A stretch of 64,000 nt of DNA from Desulfurococcaceae archaeon MEX13E-LK6-19 (lineage in GTDB: Archaea; Thermoproteota; Thermoprotei_A; Sulfolobales; Desulfurococcaceae), in contig CP072660.1 of NCBI GenBank assembly GCA_029637525.1, positions 1,513,612-1,577,611 on the forward strand. Reading direction: 5' to 3'. Positions 25,340 to 39,000 of the stretch are shown here, in pieces. The stretch's first letter is position 1. Every line of letters starts with the position of its first letter. Below the pieces are notes generated by a model. The model saw only the letters and a program-made list of their open reading frames with translations. It had not been told where the DNA came from and made no database searches. The position numbers and the translations under genes are program-made.

Positions 25340-26803
25340 ATGCCTATGTATATTGTTGCTTTATCTGGAGAGGTTGTGTTGAAGTCTCGGAGGACTAGGC
25401 CGAGGTTTCTGCGGAGACTTGTCTCTAATATAGAGGATGCTCTGCGGAGACATGGCATCGATGGCTATAAGGTTTGGGTTGATGGGGCTCGCGTGTTTGT
25501 CGAGACTCCTGTTGATGTCTCTGACGTGCTTAGGAGGATCTTTGGGATCTATAGGTTTGGCGAGGTTGTTGAGCTGGAGTTCAAGGATCTACGTGATCTT
25601 GCGGAGAAAGTGGCTTCTCTAGCCAAGGACATGGTTGCAGGTAAGAAGTTTGCTGTACGAGTACATCGTACTGGAGAACATGATTTCACGTCTATTGATG
25701 CCGCTAGAGAGATCGGTAATCTTCTCTACAAGTACTCGGCCGGCGTCGATCTGGAGAATCCCGAGGTTGAAGTATGGGTTGAGATACGTGGAGACAAAGC
25801 ATACCTGTATAAATCAAGGATAAAAGGACCTGGAGGATTACCGATCGGTGTTGAGGGACGAGCACTCGTATTGTTCTCCGGTGGATTCGACTCGCCTGTA
25901 GCCTCATGGTATATGGCTAGGAGGGGTGTACAAGTAGATTTCCTACACTACATTATGGCATCCCCCCAGTCAGCCTACCTAGCATACAAGGTGGCGAGGT
26001 ATCTTGCCGAGAACTGGCTCTACGGGTACAAGCCAAGACTAATCATAGCCGACTTCAGGAAGATAACAGAAGCTATTAGAGAGAAAGTTAGGAGAAGCTA
26101 TCGCCAAGTAGTACTACGTGCAATCATGTATATTGTCGGGGAACGTGTAGCGAAGAAGATAGGCTACGATGCTCTCGTCACTGGAGAAAGTCTTGGACAA
26201 GCAGCCAGTCAAACACTCGCAAACCTTAACGCCATAGAGAAAGTCATTGATATAAAGACGGTTATCCTGAGACCACTCATAGGTTTTGATAAAGAAGAAA
26301 TAATCGATATGAGCCGTAGAATAGGAACACACGATCTATCGGGTTGTGTAGCCGAATTCTGCGCTATAGCACCTACTCTCGTAACCACCAAGGCAAAAGT
26401 ACACGAGCTTGAGAATGAGCTGAATAAGATACCGAGCACCATCATTGACGATGTAGTCTCCAATATCAAGATAGTAGATATACTTGAAACGAAACCAGAA
26501 GAGCTACTACCCGAGGAGGACATAGAGATCGATTACATACCCGACGAAGCAGTCATAATAGATCTAAGGACCAAGGAAGAATACGAGAAGTGGAGACACC
26601 CACAAGCAATACATGTATCACAAGTAAAAGACTGGAACATGTTCAAGGGTAAAACAGTTGTCCTATACTGTGATCATGGGCATATAAGCTATATTCAGGC
26701 AAGAGTTCTCCGGAGACAAGGAATAAAGGCTTATAGTCTCCGTGGGGGGCTCAACACGCTCAAGAAACTACTTTTAAAAGTTAAGAATTCTAACCATCCA
26801 TGA
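25340..26803 (+). CDS. thiI: ThiI: tRNA 4-thiouridine synthase with rhodanese domain
   Basis: A 487-residue protein with the full ThiI set. The N-terminal ferredoxin-like and THUMP domain spans residues 1-165 (FAVRVHRTGEHDFTSIDAAREIGN). The PP-loop pyrophosphatase domain has SGGFDSPVAS near residues 179-188 and GESLGQAASQTL. A C-terminal rhodanese domain follows from about residue 390, with the likely persulfide cysteine in YCDHGHIS near residue 443. It uses ATP to adenylate U8 of tRNA and transfers sulfur to give 4-thiouridine, and in some organisms also feeds thiazole synthesis. ATG codons at 25340 and 25346 are both possible. It stands alone. Confidence 0.94.
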   Translation: MPMYIVALSGEVVLKSRRTRPRFLRRLVSNIEDALRRHGIDGYKVWVDGARVFVETPVDVSDVLRRIFGIYRFGEVVELEFKDLRDLAEKVASLAKDMVAGKKFAVRVHRTGEHDFTSIDAAREIGNLLYKYSAGVDLENPEVEVWVEIRGDKAYLYKSRIKGPGGLPIGVEGRALVLFSGGFDSPVASWYMARRGVQVDFLHYIMASPQSAYLAYKVARYLAENWLYGYKPRLIIADFRKITEAIREKVRRSYRQVVLRAIMYIVGERVAKKIGYDALVTGESLGQAASQTLANLNAIEKVIDIKTVILRPLIGFDKEEIIDMSRRIGTHDLSGCVAEFCAIAPTLVTTKAKVHELENELNKIPSTIIDDVVSNIKIVDILETKPEELLPEEDIEIDYIPDEAVIIDLRTKEEYEKWRHPQAIHVSQVKDWNMFKGKTVVLYCDHGHISYIQARVLRRQGIKAYSLRGGLNTLKKLLLKVKNSNHP

Positions 26804-26955
26804 CAAATGAATGAGAAAATATAACAGATTACTTATACCTGTGAATAAATAGTTTCTACGATACCTACTAGTTTCCACGTTCTAGCTGTTTAAATGTATG
26901 GATTAGCTATAGAAACGAATATATAGAGTGTTAAGGAAATTCTTAATAAAGCCTA

Positions 26956-27018
26956 GTTCTCACCGCCCTGGAGACTCTTTTCTCTGACATAGGGGTTTCT
27001 GGGACAGTGGACTAGGAC
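26956..27018 (+). other. Structured element A upstream of the giant gene
   Basis: The segment is bounded by CCTAGT and ACTAGG, which can pair, with an inner CAC/GTG pairing. Inside is CTCACCGCCCTG followed by a small hairpin GAGA-N6-TCTC. A second copy of the inner motif, with a variant hairpin, lies at 55434-55467. It ends 24 nt before the giant gene's ATG and could be a leader structure, a small RNA or a protein-binding site. Confidence 0.35.
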
Positions 27019-27042
27019 TTAGGTTAGTGTGGTTGAATATGG

Positions 27043-30000
27043 ATGCCATATACGTCTATGAAACCCTTGTTGTTATTATTCATAACCACTATTATTGTAC
27101 TAAGCCTGATCTCTCCTAGTACCACAGCATTAACAATGAATACTGATAGTGTCGAAGGTATTGATCTGTTGAAGCATGCTCTTGTATCCGAAATAGATGT
27201 CTGGGAAGAAGCCCTTGCTAATGAAGTTTTGTTGAACCTTATCCTTGTGGACATCATCCCCCCTGATGGCAAGTACTATGATCCATTGGTTGAAAGGTTC
27301 TTCTGGGAAACAGTAATACCTAGTGGTGTAGGTAGGGATGAGTATACTGTTCTCTTGTTTAAGTACCTCATACCAAGCAACTTTAGCAATAGCTACTACT
27401 ATACCGCGTTTTTCAACAGAATAATAACTGAAGGCTACAGAATGTATAGATTGAATAGAGAAGCTGATCCCCTTGTCAATAAGGATTCATTCCTATTTTA
27501 CCATAGGCTGCTCTTCGCCTATCTTGTACCAAGTAATTTCAGTGATGGGTACTACTATGACCAGGTATTCTATGTATTATACAGAGAAAACAAGTGGGGG
27601 TTTGCTGAAGTACTGGCATGGATAGCCTATTACAATGAGTTCGGTCCATTCTATGCCACAATACTAACGAAAATAGATCTCGAGGAACAATTCAGGAGCC
27701 TCTTGACAAATTGGGAGCCGGGAGAACCAGTCAATCTGGCCGAGCTCACGCAGCCTGGTAAACTTCATCTAGAACTCTATGGACCCACTGGGCCTTTACA
27801 AGGAGTCTATGTAGTCATATACGATGAGACACTCTGTGATATTGGTTACTGTTACTCCGACAGAGTCTCCTATGGGTTAACCAATGGAAGCGGTGTTGTT
27901 GAATTCGAGCTACCTCCAGGTGTATATAGAGCCAAGCTCTATGGAGCAGCTTACGGTGAAATACATGATATACGTGTTGAGACCAATAAAACAACTAATG
28001 TAACCGAGCTTTTAGGCAAGCTAACCATAGTATTTACTGATTCTTCCGGAAACGGTATTCCAGGACTATCATTTACGTTGTATGAACAAATACTATCCTC
28101 TGGAGGTATTGTAGAACAAGGCTCTCCGATAGCATCACTAACCCTTGATGCAAATGGATCAATTAGCTTCTACATAGTAGAAGGAAGGTATATGGCACGC
28201 CCCTACCTTCCAGGGCACAATACGTATTTCAAAGACATTATTGCCAATGCAGGTGTAGAACACACTTATGTGTTTAACCTTGATGTAAGACAAGTTACCA
28301 TAAGAGCAGTCACCCCAATACCATCAATGCCATTCTACTTCAGTTACCGGATATACGGTCCCGTCCCCGGAGTACCCTACACCTATACCTATACTTCCAA
28401 CTATGAAGGAGTAGCAACCATCTGGTTGAAGCCAGGCGAGTACGCAGTTGAAGTAACGGAGGTTAGTGTAGGGAACCTCGATATAGAGGCAAGTATCTTG
28501 ATCAACTTCACCGTAGACTCTAATAGTGAGGTATCAGTTGAGATCCCATTCTCCGTAGTGGCCGTGAATATAACAGGTATACTACCGGAGACAACACTTA
28601 GGTTCAATGCCTGGAGGCTCCTTGACGATGGAAGCATGATTAGAGTCAGGAATCTTGGGTCAATAGATCTAGGCCAAGCAACAGTAATACCATTGCCTAA
28701 GGGTACATATTACTTTGAGCTAGTGGCTGGCTGGGGTTCACAAAAATACAACTTCACTGTTACCATAAACCCTGTTAACAGTGTATACAATGTAGCCCTA
28801 GACATCCCTGTAGGCTACTTAAACCTATCTACAATACCTGTCGATGGAGGAAATGTTAGAAGATACTACTCTGTATATTTACAGGAGACCATTGGGAACA
28901 TTACTTACTACACCGACTATGTCGGCACCGGTCTAACAGGTTCTTTGACGCCATTACTTCCAGGAAACTATACAGTTATCATCAACGATATTGGTTTAGC
29001 TGAGCCTATATACAATATAGTGATAACAGAGGGTGTCATTACATATAAGAGCATACATCTAGGCAGAATAGTAGTTAATGTAACTACATTCAATTATATG
29101 GGTACTTCCGTACCCATACTGGTATTCCCCTACAATACCACATCAGGGGAACCAGTGTGGAATACATTAGTATACTCGACATACACTAGTGGAGACGGTA
29201 TAGCTGTAATAGACATAGTACCCGGTACATACGCTGTAGCCATACCTGGAGAAAACATCACATTTTACTGGTGGACAAAAATAGGTTATGGAGAAGTCGT
29301 CTTAAACTTAACAGTCGACACCGTCCATACAGTGAATGTTAGTTTCTCTCTAGGAAAACTCTTAGTGAACCTTAATCCTCCATACGATTACAGAGCATAT
29401 ATTGACGAAGATTATTTCATCTACATACTTGAACAAAAAACAGTTAATGGAACACCTGTTTATGGTGACGTCATTAAGTCCATGTATATATGGAGTTTAC
29501 CGATGGTTTTCGACTATGATCTAACACAAGGCGTTTACGCCATAGGAATAGGTTCATACTATGGCGTGTTTAACGACACTGTAATATACAATGTTGCCAT
29601 ATCACCCAACGGGATTACCAATATATCCTATAACTTTGGTATTATACAAATACAAGTTCTCCTAGATAATGGAGAACCCGTTAGCGGGCTATGGGTTGAG
29701 TTATACACGTCAGACGGATACTATCTTGGAGACGACATGACAGAAGTTGATGGTATTGCAAGATTTACTGCCCCTCCAGGAGAATACATGGTCATAGTAT
29801 GGACGCCCGATTATCAACCAATATACCTTAATGTAACAGCCATAGGCCTCGGGATAACATCGTATAACACTACCATACCAGCTGGGTTACTGAAAATACA
29901 TGTTAGGGGGCCTGATGGCGGCCCTGTTGTAGACTACTATGTTGAAGGAGAATCTCCAACATATTATTATTTTGATGGTTACACTGACGTCAATGGTACA

Positions 30001-33000
30001 TTGACTGTATACCTACCAGCAGGGACCTACACCATATACCCACACTACTATAGTGAAAACTTTACAGGCATAGAGGTCAATGTAACTGCTGGTTCTACTA
30101 CCGAGACAACGATTAATCTAAGTCTTGTACTAGCATACATAAACACTACATTTGACCAAAGAGCATATATCTACCTAGTCCTGTCAAACGATCCATACAA
30201 TTACAACTACATCTATACAGCTACAGACTATGAACCTGTACCAATATACTTGACTCCAGGACATTACGTTCTCGAGCTACCCGGCATCAATACCAGTCAC
30301 TGGGGCCGCTACGGCTATGGTGAACAAGTTAAGTTCACCATCAATGAATCAGAGATCAAGATAGTACGCTTCAACTTAACAGCTATAGCTTTAAGACTTG
30401 AAACATTAAGCATGCTGCCTAGAAATATCTACGCAAAGCTATACAGTCAAGTCGATACAAGTATTGACGAATACATCACTACTTGTATTCTACGCTATGA
30501 TCAAAGTCCATCAACATACATGCTAGTAACCCCTGGTACATACGCTGTAGTACTATATGGCCCACCCTATAGCTACAAATGGTCCTACTGGGGTGTGGCG
30601 GGACACAGCTATACATGGTATAATGTATCGGCAACAATGGACAATATACCATTCCTAGAGTACGAGATGGGTCTAGCTATAATCCGCATCAACACAAGCG
30701 ATTCTTCATTATCAATACCGCCAACTAGAGTGGATGTATACGCTCTATACAACGGTGATCTATATGAAGTATACCTCAAATACACTGATACCAACGGGTA
30801 CACGTACTTCTATTTGACGGAGGGAACGTATGTCGCATCAACACCCTACGGTACAACAGTATTCAATGTCACTAGAGGCGGAGTAACATATGTTACAATC
30901 AATGCATCATTCATCGAAGTATACCTGAAGGGTCCTGATGGAGAACCTGTAATCAACACTCTTGTGAACCTATATACTAATGATACAATGCTTATAACTT
31001 ATGGTTATACCGACGAGTATGGTAGAGTGCTATTCGCCGTACAGCCAGGCAACTATACCATTGTCCTCAAGGGGTTAAACTATTACTACTCACCATACAA
31101 TGGAGGTCTTTACAACAACATAAACCTAGGGTATGGTTTAGCCAGGAACGTAGAACTGTTTCCAAACAATAGCACTACAGTAATAATAAATCTCAGCAGA
31201 ATAGATATCGAGATCGGGTGCCCTCTAAGTGGAGCCGATGACCTAGCCGTTCTACTCTATGATAATGTCAGCATGGTTTTCATAAACTCTATGCTCACAA
31301 ATACTAGTGGCAAAGCCAGTTTCTATGTAACAAACGGTTCCTACAGAATACTGCTATTAGGCTACAGCCACGGTTGGAGCGATAGATACTACATAGGAGC
31401 GTATACATGGTATTCAGCAGGTTACGGGGCAGACCTTGGCTCCGTTAATATATCAGGTCTTGTCAAAGCATACTTTACATACAATATATCAGCCGTTTAC
31501 GTATTCCTGAAGACTTTCGACAACGAGCCTGTTATCGCTCAATGGGTAACGGTTTACTCAAGTGATCAAGTTGAACTAAGAGAAGGCTCGGTTAATAGCG
31601 ACGGCGAGCTCATTTTATACTTAACACAAGGATCATACTATATAGCAGTATATCCGTACGACCAAGAACCACTCAATATAACTAGTATTGGTATATATTA
31701 CTACAATAAGACGTTCTCAAAAATAAGAGTAACTATACGTGCACCACCATCCATAATAACAACATATACTGAATACGTTAGAATCTTATTCTATAAAGAC
31801 TATGTAAACTCTAGTTCTAGAGGAACATATATAACAAGCAACTATGTAGCTATAAACGAGACTATAACAACGTATATACTTGTAAACACATCAGCTGCAG
31901 TAATTATACCGGGATATAGGAGTCTTGGCTATACCAGTACTTACGGTTATGGTGATGTCAGATTATTCACTGCAAATACTTCAATAATAGACATTATATT
32001 CAATATGTCCAGGCTAACAATTAGAGTAGAGGGTCCATGGGGCCCTATTAATGGCATACTGACATACATAAGTCCAACAGAAGCCCCTTACGGCTATACA
32101 TACGAGTGGACGGACAGTAATGGCTATGCAGAATTCCTCATAACTGAAGGAAACTACTTCTACTGGACCTACGTGATACCATACACGCATAGAGACGTCG
32201 TATATGTTGATGCGTATACTGCTATTGAGAGAAATATTAGCCTAGGAGCAATACGTATAGTCCACGATCATCATCCCGATGACAGCAAGTTCATAAGGAT
32301 AATAATCTACGATGATAACTACGGATACTTATCATACTTAACAATATATGATGAACAAACAATTTACACGTACAACGGTACATACCATCTTGTATCAAGG
32401 ATCGACAACGGGTGGATTATTGAAAGGAATGTTACTGTACAAGAACTAAACGAGTCAATAGCCGTATTCCCTACGGGAATGATCAGGATACACTTGTTTA
32501 ATGTCGAAAACGAGACCATCATGGATTCACAAGTAGCTAGACTAAACTTACGTGAAGACAGTAGTATAGGCGACCAGGTGAGAATAATTTATTTCAGTAA
32601 TGGTGTAGCTGTAGAAGGTGCTTTAACTCCAGGCAACTATACAATAACATTCCCATACTATTATGCAAACCAATATGGTTACACTAGACTATATAATGTC
32701 TCCGTATATGCTTTACAGCTAACAGACTATGTTATCAAACTAGGGAGACTCCAAGTAAACCTTCTATACAATAATGGTACTCCTGCCGCAAACTATGAAG
32801 TAAAAGTTTATACTACATGGTCTGATGGTAGCATACAGTATCTTATAGATTCAAAATACACTGATGATAATGGCACAGTAGTATTTGATCTAACTAGAGG
32901 AGAGTATGCATTATGGTTGGAAGGACTAGGCTATGTATACGGTATAACATTGTACGATGGGAGACTAACGAATGTAACCTACACAGTATCACCAGCCGAC

Positions 33001-36000
33001 TTGACCGTAACGAATATAACATGGAGCCCCAAGGAGCCGGGCGATGGCGATATAGTGCTTGTGACTGCAAACATAACCAACCTTGGTCCAGGCCATGTAT
33101 TCAACGACTTCCGTGTACGCTTTTACCTAAACGGTACACTAGTGAAGACAGTTGAGGTGCATGGTCTTCTCGCTGGGTATTACGTGTTAGTGACAACACC
33201 TATCACAGCTATTGGCGGTATAGACGAGATCTCTGTTATTGTTGATGCTGAGAAGACTATATTCGATTCAAATAGAACAAACAACAACATGACAGCATAC
33301 ATAAGGGTACTGAAGCCAGACCTACTCGTGCTAAATGCTTCTATTGATGGAGAACTCGTTGATGGCGGCAGAGCAAGAATAACATTCAATATAACCAATC
33401 TAGGGCCTGGCAATACACACAGAACATTCTATGTAAGAGTACTTCATGAAGGAAGGCTTGTCAGAACACTTAGTGTTAACGGGCTAGATGTCAACGATAC
33501 AATAGAGTTATCAGCAGAATTCACTGTAATAGGAGGCGATAATGAGGTAACAATAATTATTGATCCAGACAACGATATTGGCGAGGAGAATGAAACAAAC
33601 AACATATACGTATTAACGTTTTACGCACCACCACCGGATCTAGCAATAATTAGTGCAAACATGAGCTATACTGATTTTATTGATGGCGGGCTGGCTTTAC
33701 TTAATGTAACAATCTCTAATATCGGCGCAGCCAAGACCTATAGGGCATTCTTCGTCAAACTATTTATTGACGGAGAATACGTGTCATCAGCATACTATAG
33801 TGGAGGACTAGATGTAGGCGAGACAATTAACCTAATATTCTACATGCTACTGAGAGGAGGAGTCCACACAATAACGGTAATCATAGATCCCGACCACAGG
33901 ATCCCCGATCCAGATAGAGACAACAACGTATACACTATCAACTATACGTTGCCAGCACCAGACTTATCTGTAGAGAACCTCACTGTAGAACCATCTATTG
34001 CTGGCGAAGGAGAAGAAGTAACAGTAGCATTTACTGTTGCTAACAAAGGTGCTGGTGGAACCAAGACGAAATTCTATGTAGACCTTTACGTGGACGGTGT
34101 ACCATACGACACAACATACATAGATACACCACTAATGCCAAGTGATAATGTCACGAGAAGCTTTGTACTAGCACTGAGTGCAGGCAATCATACGCTCGAG
34201 ATAATTGTTGACCCTACTGAAAAAACTGGTGACATCAATAGAACAAACAACAATGCCACAATCATTGTAACTATCTTGAGTAGCGATATAGAGGTAGTAT
34301 CACTAGAAATCAATACATCCGGTGGACTCCATTACAGTGCTGAAGCAGAGGTCAAGGCTGTTATAAGAAACAATGGTCCAGGTTCAATAAACAAGACATT
34401 CTATGTGTCATTTTTCGATAACGATGAATTCATTAGACAAGTAGCAGTAAACAGTCTCGCTGTAGGCGAAAACATTACTATAACCATACCAATAGCTCTA
34501 ACCAGCGGTAACAGGACGTTTAAGGTTATTGCTGACGACCACTACATGGTATGCCCTACTCCAGGCGTATGTATATACAAGCATAGACACGAAATATCGG
34601 ATCTAGATAGAGGAAACAATAATGCATCCATAAGAATCTATGTACCCGGGCCAGACCTCATCATAACCAATATTACTATAGATCCAAGCGTACCCAAAGC
34701 ATGGGGTAATTTCACGGTATACTTAACGATCAAGAACATAGGCGACTACAAATTCAATGACACCCTAGATATACTGCTAAGTATAGGTAACAACAACTAC
34801 TTGATCCATGCAGGCACTATACTAGAACCAGGCGACGAAATAACAGTTGCCAAGAACATATACGAAGGCTTAATGCCAGGAAACCATAGCATTAAAGCCG
34901 TAGTAGACATATTCAACGCAATTATAGAACTCAATGAAAGTAACAACGACTATACAACAATATTGAGTATACCGTTACCAGACATAGAAATAACAAGAAT
35001 TCACGTTAATGCATCACAAGTACTCAATAACCTAGATGTATACAACATAACAATCACTATCAGGAACAATGGATGGAGCTTCAACCACTTCTTCTACATA
35101 GTGGTCAAGCTAGGCAATGTGAACTGGTATATCAAGAGAGTTGTTTTAGAAGGAGAATTTAGTACAGGAGAAGAGAAAAATGTTACCATACAGTTATTTG
35201 CAAGACCGCCAGGTGGGCAAGAATATGTTGTCTATGCTGATTTCGTTAATACGATACCTGAATCAAACGAGTCCAATAACATAATATACTTCACAACACC
35301 TCTAGTGCGTTCACTAGACATAAGCGAGCAAACATACACCCTATGGTATACGATTGTTGAAGAGTCTAGAATAAGAATTGTTAACACTGGTGGTGTACCA
35401 CTAGAGCTAGTTAACATAACATTCAATGAGCCATGGATAACCATTGACTATAATAGCACAATAGTGCTTGCACCGGGAGAACATATCGACCTAGAAATGC
35501 ATGTCAACACATCATACACTGGCATAGGCTCATTCCCTGTGGTCATAACAATTGAAACCAATACAAGTTATTCAATGACCGAAGAAATATATGTTCGTGT
35601 CATAGACCCGGACCTAATGTTCCGTGTCAGTACATCACAAAGCTATGTAGAGACCAGTTTAACTGGCATAATCAACCTAGCAATACATATATCATCGTCA
35701 TTCTATCCCACTAGCAACTATACTGTAAGGTTTTCAGGCAATGCAACAGTAATGATGACAGGTAGCCAAGAATTCATGGTATCAAGAACAGGGGCCTACG
35801 GGGTTTGTCTAAATGCTTCTCCATTACTAATCACGCCTGGCAAGTACGTACTTGAGGTAGAGGTTACCATAGTTGAGTATAATATATCAAAAAGAATGTC
35901 AATTAACATAACGATCTACGAGGATCCAATCATAATAGATATTATGCCTATGAATAACACATTCATACCATCAAACACTCTAGTTATCGCTTGGAGGACT

Positions 36001-39000
36001 AATGTACCGACAAATGGTACACTTTACTTCAGAGAAGTAGGAGAGCAGTCGTTTATAGAAATACCTTATGACAAAGACGTTAAACATGAATTCCATCTGG
36101 GAGGACTGCTCGTTAACCATTCATACGAGTTCTATATAGTTGCTGAAACAGACGCGGGTTCAGTTACAACGAAAATATACAGGATCACTGTACTGCCATC
36201 GGTGGGCTTTAAGGAACACGAGGTAACTGTAAGGATCAGACGAGACTACATGCAGGTCGTAACAATAGATGTAGTTAACAATGACAAGTACTTCAGCCAT
36301 GCCATAGTAGCATGGATCGCTAACCCATACCCAGACTTAATACTAAACTTTGTTGGCAGCGGCTCTATCGACAAAGAACTACGCGTATCACCAGAGTCTA
36401 CAGCAAGATTACAGCTCGTAATACACGCGGCAGACACTGTAGCAACAAACTATACCATCACTGCAATACTTGTCAACTTGGATAACAATGCCACGGATGT
36501 CATGACAATACATATTATAATCGAGGAACCCGTCTTCGATATCAGGCTTGAGTACCTTGGTATGGACAACTACACGCTTGTACAAGTCTATAAGCTCACG
36601 AACTACGGTGACACAATAACTGACCTATCAGTATATCTAGTTGGTCCCATAAGCGCATATGCTTATGTATACCCAGATATGAACCACATACTGATCAAAC
36701 ATGGCGAAACAATAATATTCTATGTCATACCAATACTCTCGCAGCTACCAGAAGACCCCAATTTAGTTGTGGGAACAATTGTTGTTGAGACAAAAGACCC
36801 ACGAAACATAGAGTTCAAGACGGACTACTTCAAACCTCCAGAAGGCTATAAGATCTATAGAGTTATGGTGGAAAGCATAACTATCCGTGCTAAGGCAAAT
36901 GACTGGTATTGTACCAATAGACCTCGTGTCACGACAAAACTGAGGATATCAAGCGACCCACCAGACGACACAGGAACAGCAACACTCTACATAACATTCC
37001 TACCTAAATCAGATGTTCTGCCTCATGACGGACAGATACTTGTCAATGGTGCACCCGTGTATTCGTGGAGTAATGATGTCCCAAGAGGAGTTGTTGCCGT
37101 AGAAGTACCTCTGAGTGTACTAAACCTTAACCCAAGTGGCGGGATCTCCGAAGTAACTATAGAGATAAATACAGAGCATATGAATGGCGGACACTACGTT
37201 GTTGCAACAGGTTTCGAGCTACTAGTCAATGTCAAAGGCGGAGTGTACTATGTAGCTGCTAAAAACTATGAAGAGGCTAGAGAGAAAGTCTATAGTATAT
37301 TCAAGCCAAACCTGGTTCACATAGACCCAATCGATTGTGAGACAATACAGAAACCACCAGCACTCATAAAAGCGATAGTAGGAACACTGAAGTCAGGCAT
37401 ATCACTTGACATAGGCGAGATAACTAGTTTCCCAGACCTGATAAAGGGTCTTCTAGGGAGTTTCATCGAGGTAGACGCCAAGATCGAGGGTAGCGTAGCG
37501 GAGACACTGACCACTATAGATATCACTCTTGCAGGCAAGCTTGAGCTAAAGTTTGCCACCGAGATAGTCCGTGGGGAAGCCTATGGTAAACTAGGATGGG
37601 CTATTATGAACTGTGAATGGAAGTTTACTGGTGGTACACTAGGTGGTTCATTAAAGTACGGTAAGACCATGCCATTCCCATTACCGAAAACATGGCTTTC
37701 CTACATCAATAAACATGGTGTCAAAGTTAATGCTGAGGTACTCATAGGTGTAAGCAACGTCGTCATAAAAATCGATGAACGCCTCAGCATAGTAGCTATA
37801 CCTTCATTCCTCATAGGAATAGAGACATCCGGTATAGCAGAACTCGAGCTTAGTGAAGACACAAAACTAAAGATCACATTCAAGCTAACAGGTGATATAG
37901 GTTGGGAGGACAATAACCCAACAGGCAAGATCGCTGTTAGTGTTGCAGGCGATGTTTCACTAGAATTTGGTCCATGGGAATACACGTACAGTGGTGAATG
38001 GGGAGTAAAGTTCTTGGCAAGATACAATGTTGCTGCAGGTAAATGGGAATGGGGTGTAAGACCATTAAGCGATCCTGGGGCAACAACCAGACAATACTAC
38101 TTCTATGCGGATCAGCTAGGCTACCCGTATATAGTTCTTGCAGACCAGTATTCCTCATCAAACCCATCGTTATCATACATGCCTGGAGTAGGTCTTGTTG
38201 CAGTATGGATTGCCTCTAACGAGAACACCACAAAGATCATGTACTCAGTATACAATGGCTCTAGCTGGAGTGAACCAAGCCAGATACCAGCCCCGGATGG
38301 GCCATGGTATATTAGTGTTGAAACCAGTGTTGTTTCTGGAAAACTCGTTGTCTTAGTAACCGCTATAGACCCATTTGACCCAACGAATATGACCTATGAA
38401 GAGGTCGCAGCAATACTAGAGAACAAAACACTATACTACACGATATGGGACGGCAATACATGGTCTACACTAACAGCTATCACACATGGTGTAGCAGGAC
38501 TACTTGATACTGCTTCAACAGGAGAAAAGATTCTTGCCGTATGGAAAACTATTGTAGACGATAAGGAGGCCATAACTTATAGTATCATGGAGGCTATGTC
38601 ATGGACTTCACCATCGATACTAACAAGCACCATAGTTGATAACGAGACACTATCTATACGTAGCATAGCTGCAGTATTCATGGACGACAAGCCAGTAATA
38701 GTATGGACACGCGACATCTACAGGAACGAGACTGGATCACAGATCCTACTATACACCGGAATGTACTATATCATGTATGAGAACAGTACGTGGAGCCAGC
38801 CTGAACTAGTAGAAAACGTTACAGACCCCATATCAGTAGACGCCGTATCGAATCAGACAAGTTTATACGTTATATGGAGTAGTGAAGAGGACTACCTATA
38901 CGTTATAGCATTCAATGGTACATCATGGCTAAATAACACCGTGATCGGTAGAGGCTCACTGCCTACAATAGCGTTTTACAACAATACTATAGCTGTTCTG

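Noticed and set aside
26966-26977. Similarity of CTCACCGCCCTG to the 16S rRNA 3' region (CACACCGCCCGTC)
   Set aside because: Only eight bases agree and no neighbouring rRNA sequence is present, so it is not an rRNA fragment; it may still be a target-like coincidence.
37701-38176. Antisense open frames over the giant gene
   Set aside because: They lack ribosome-binding sites and family features and follow from the regular codon pattern of the sense strand.
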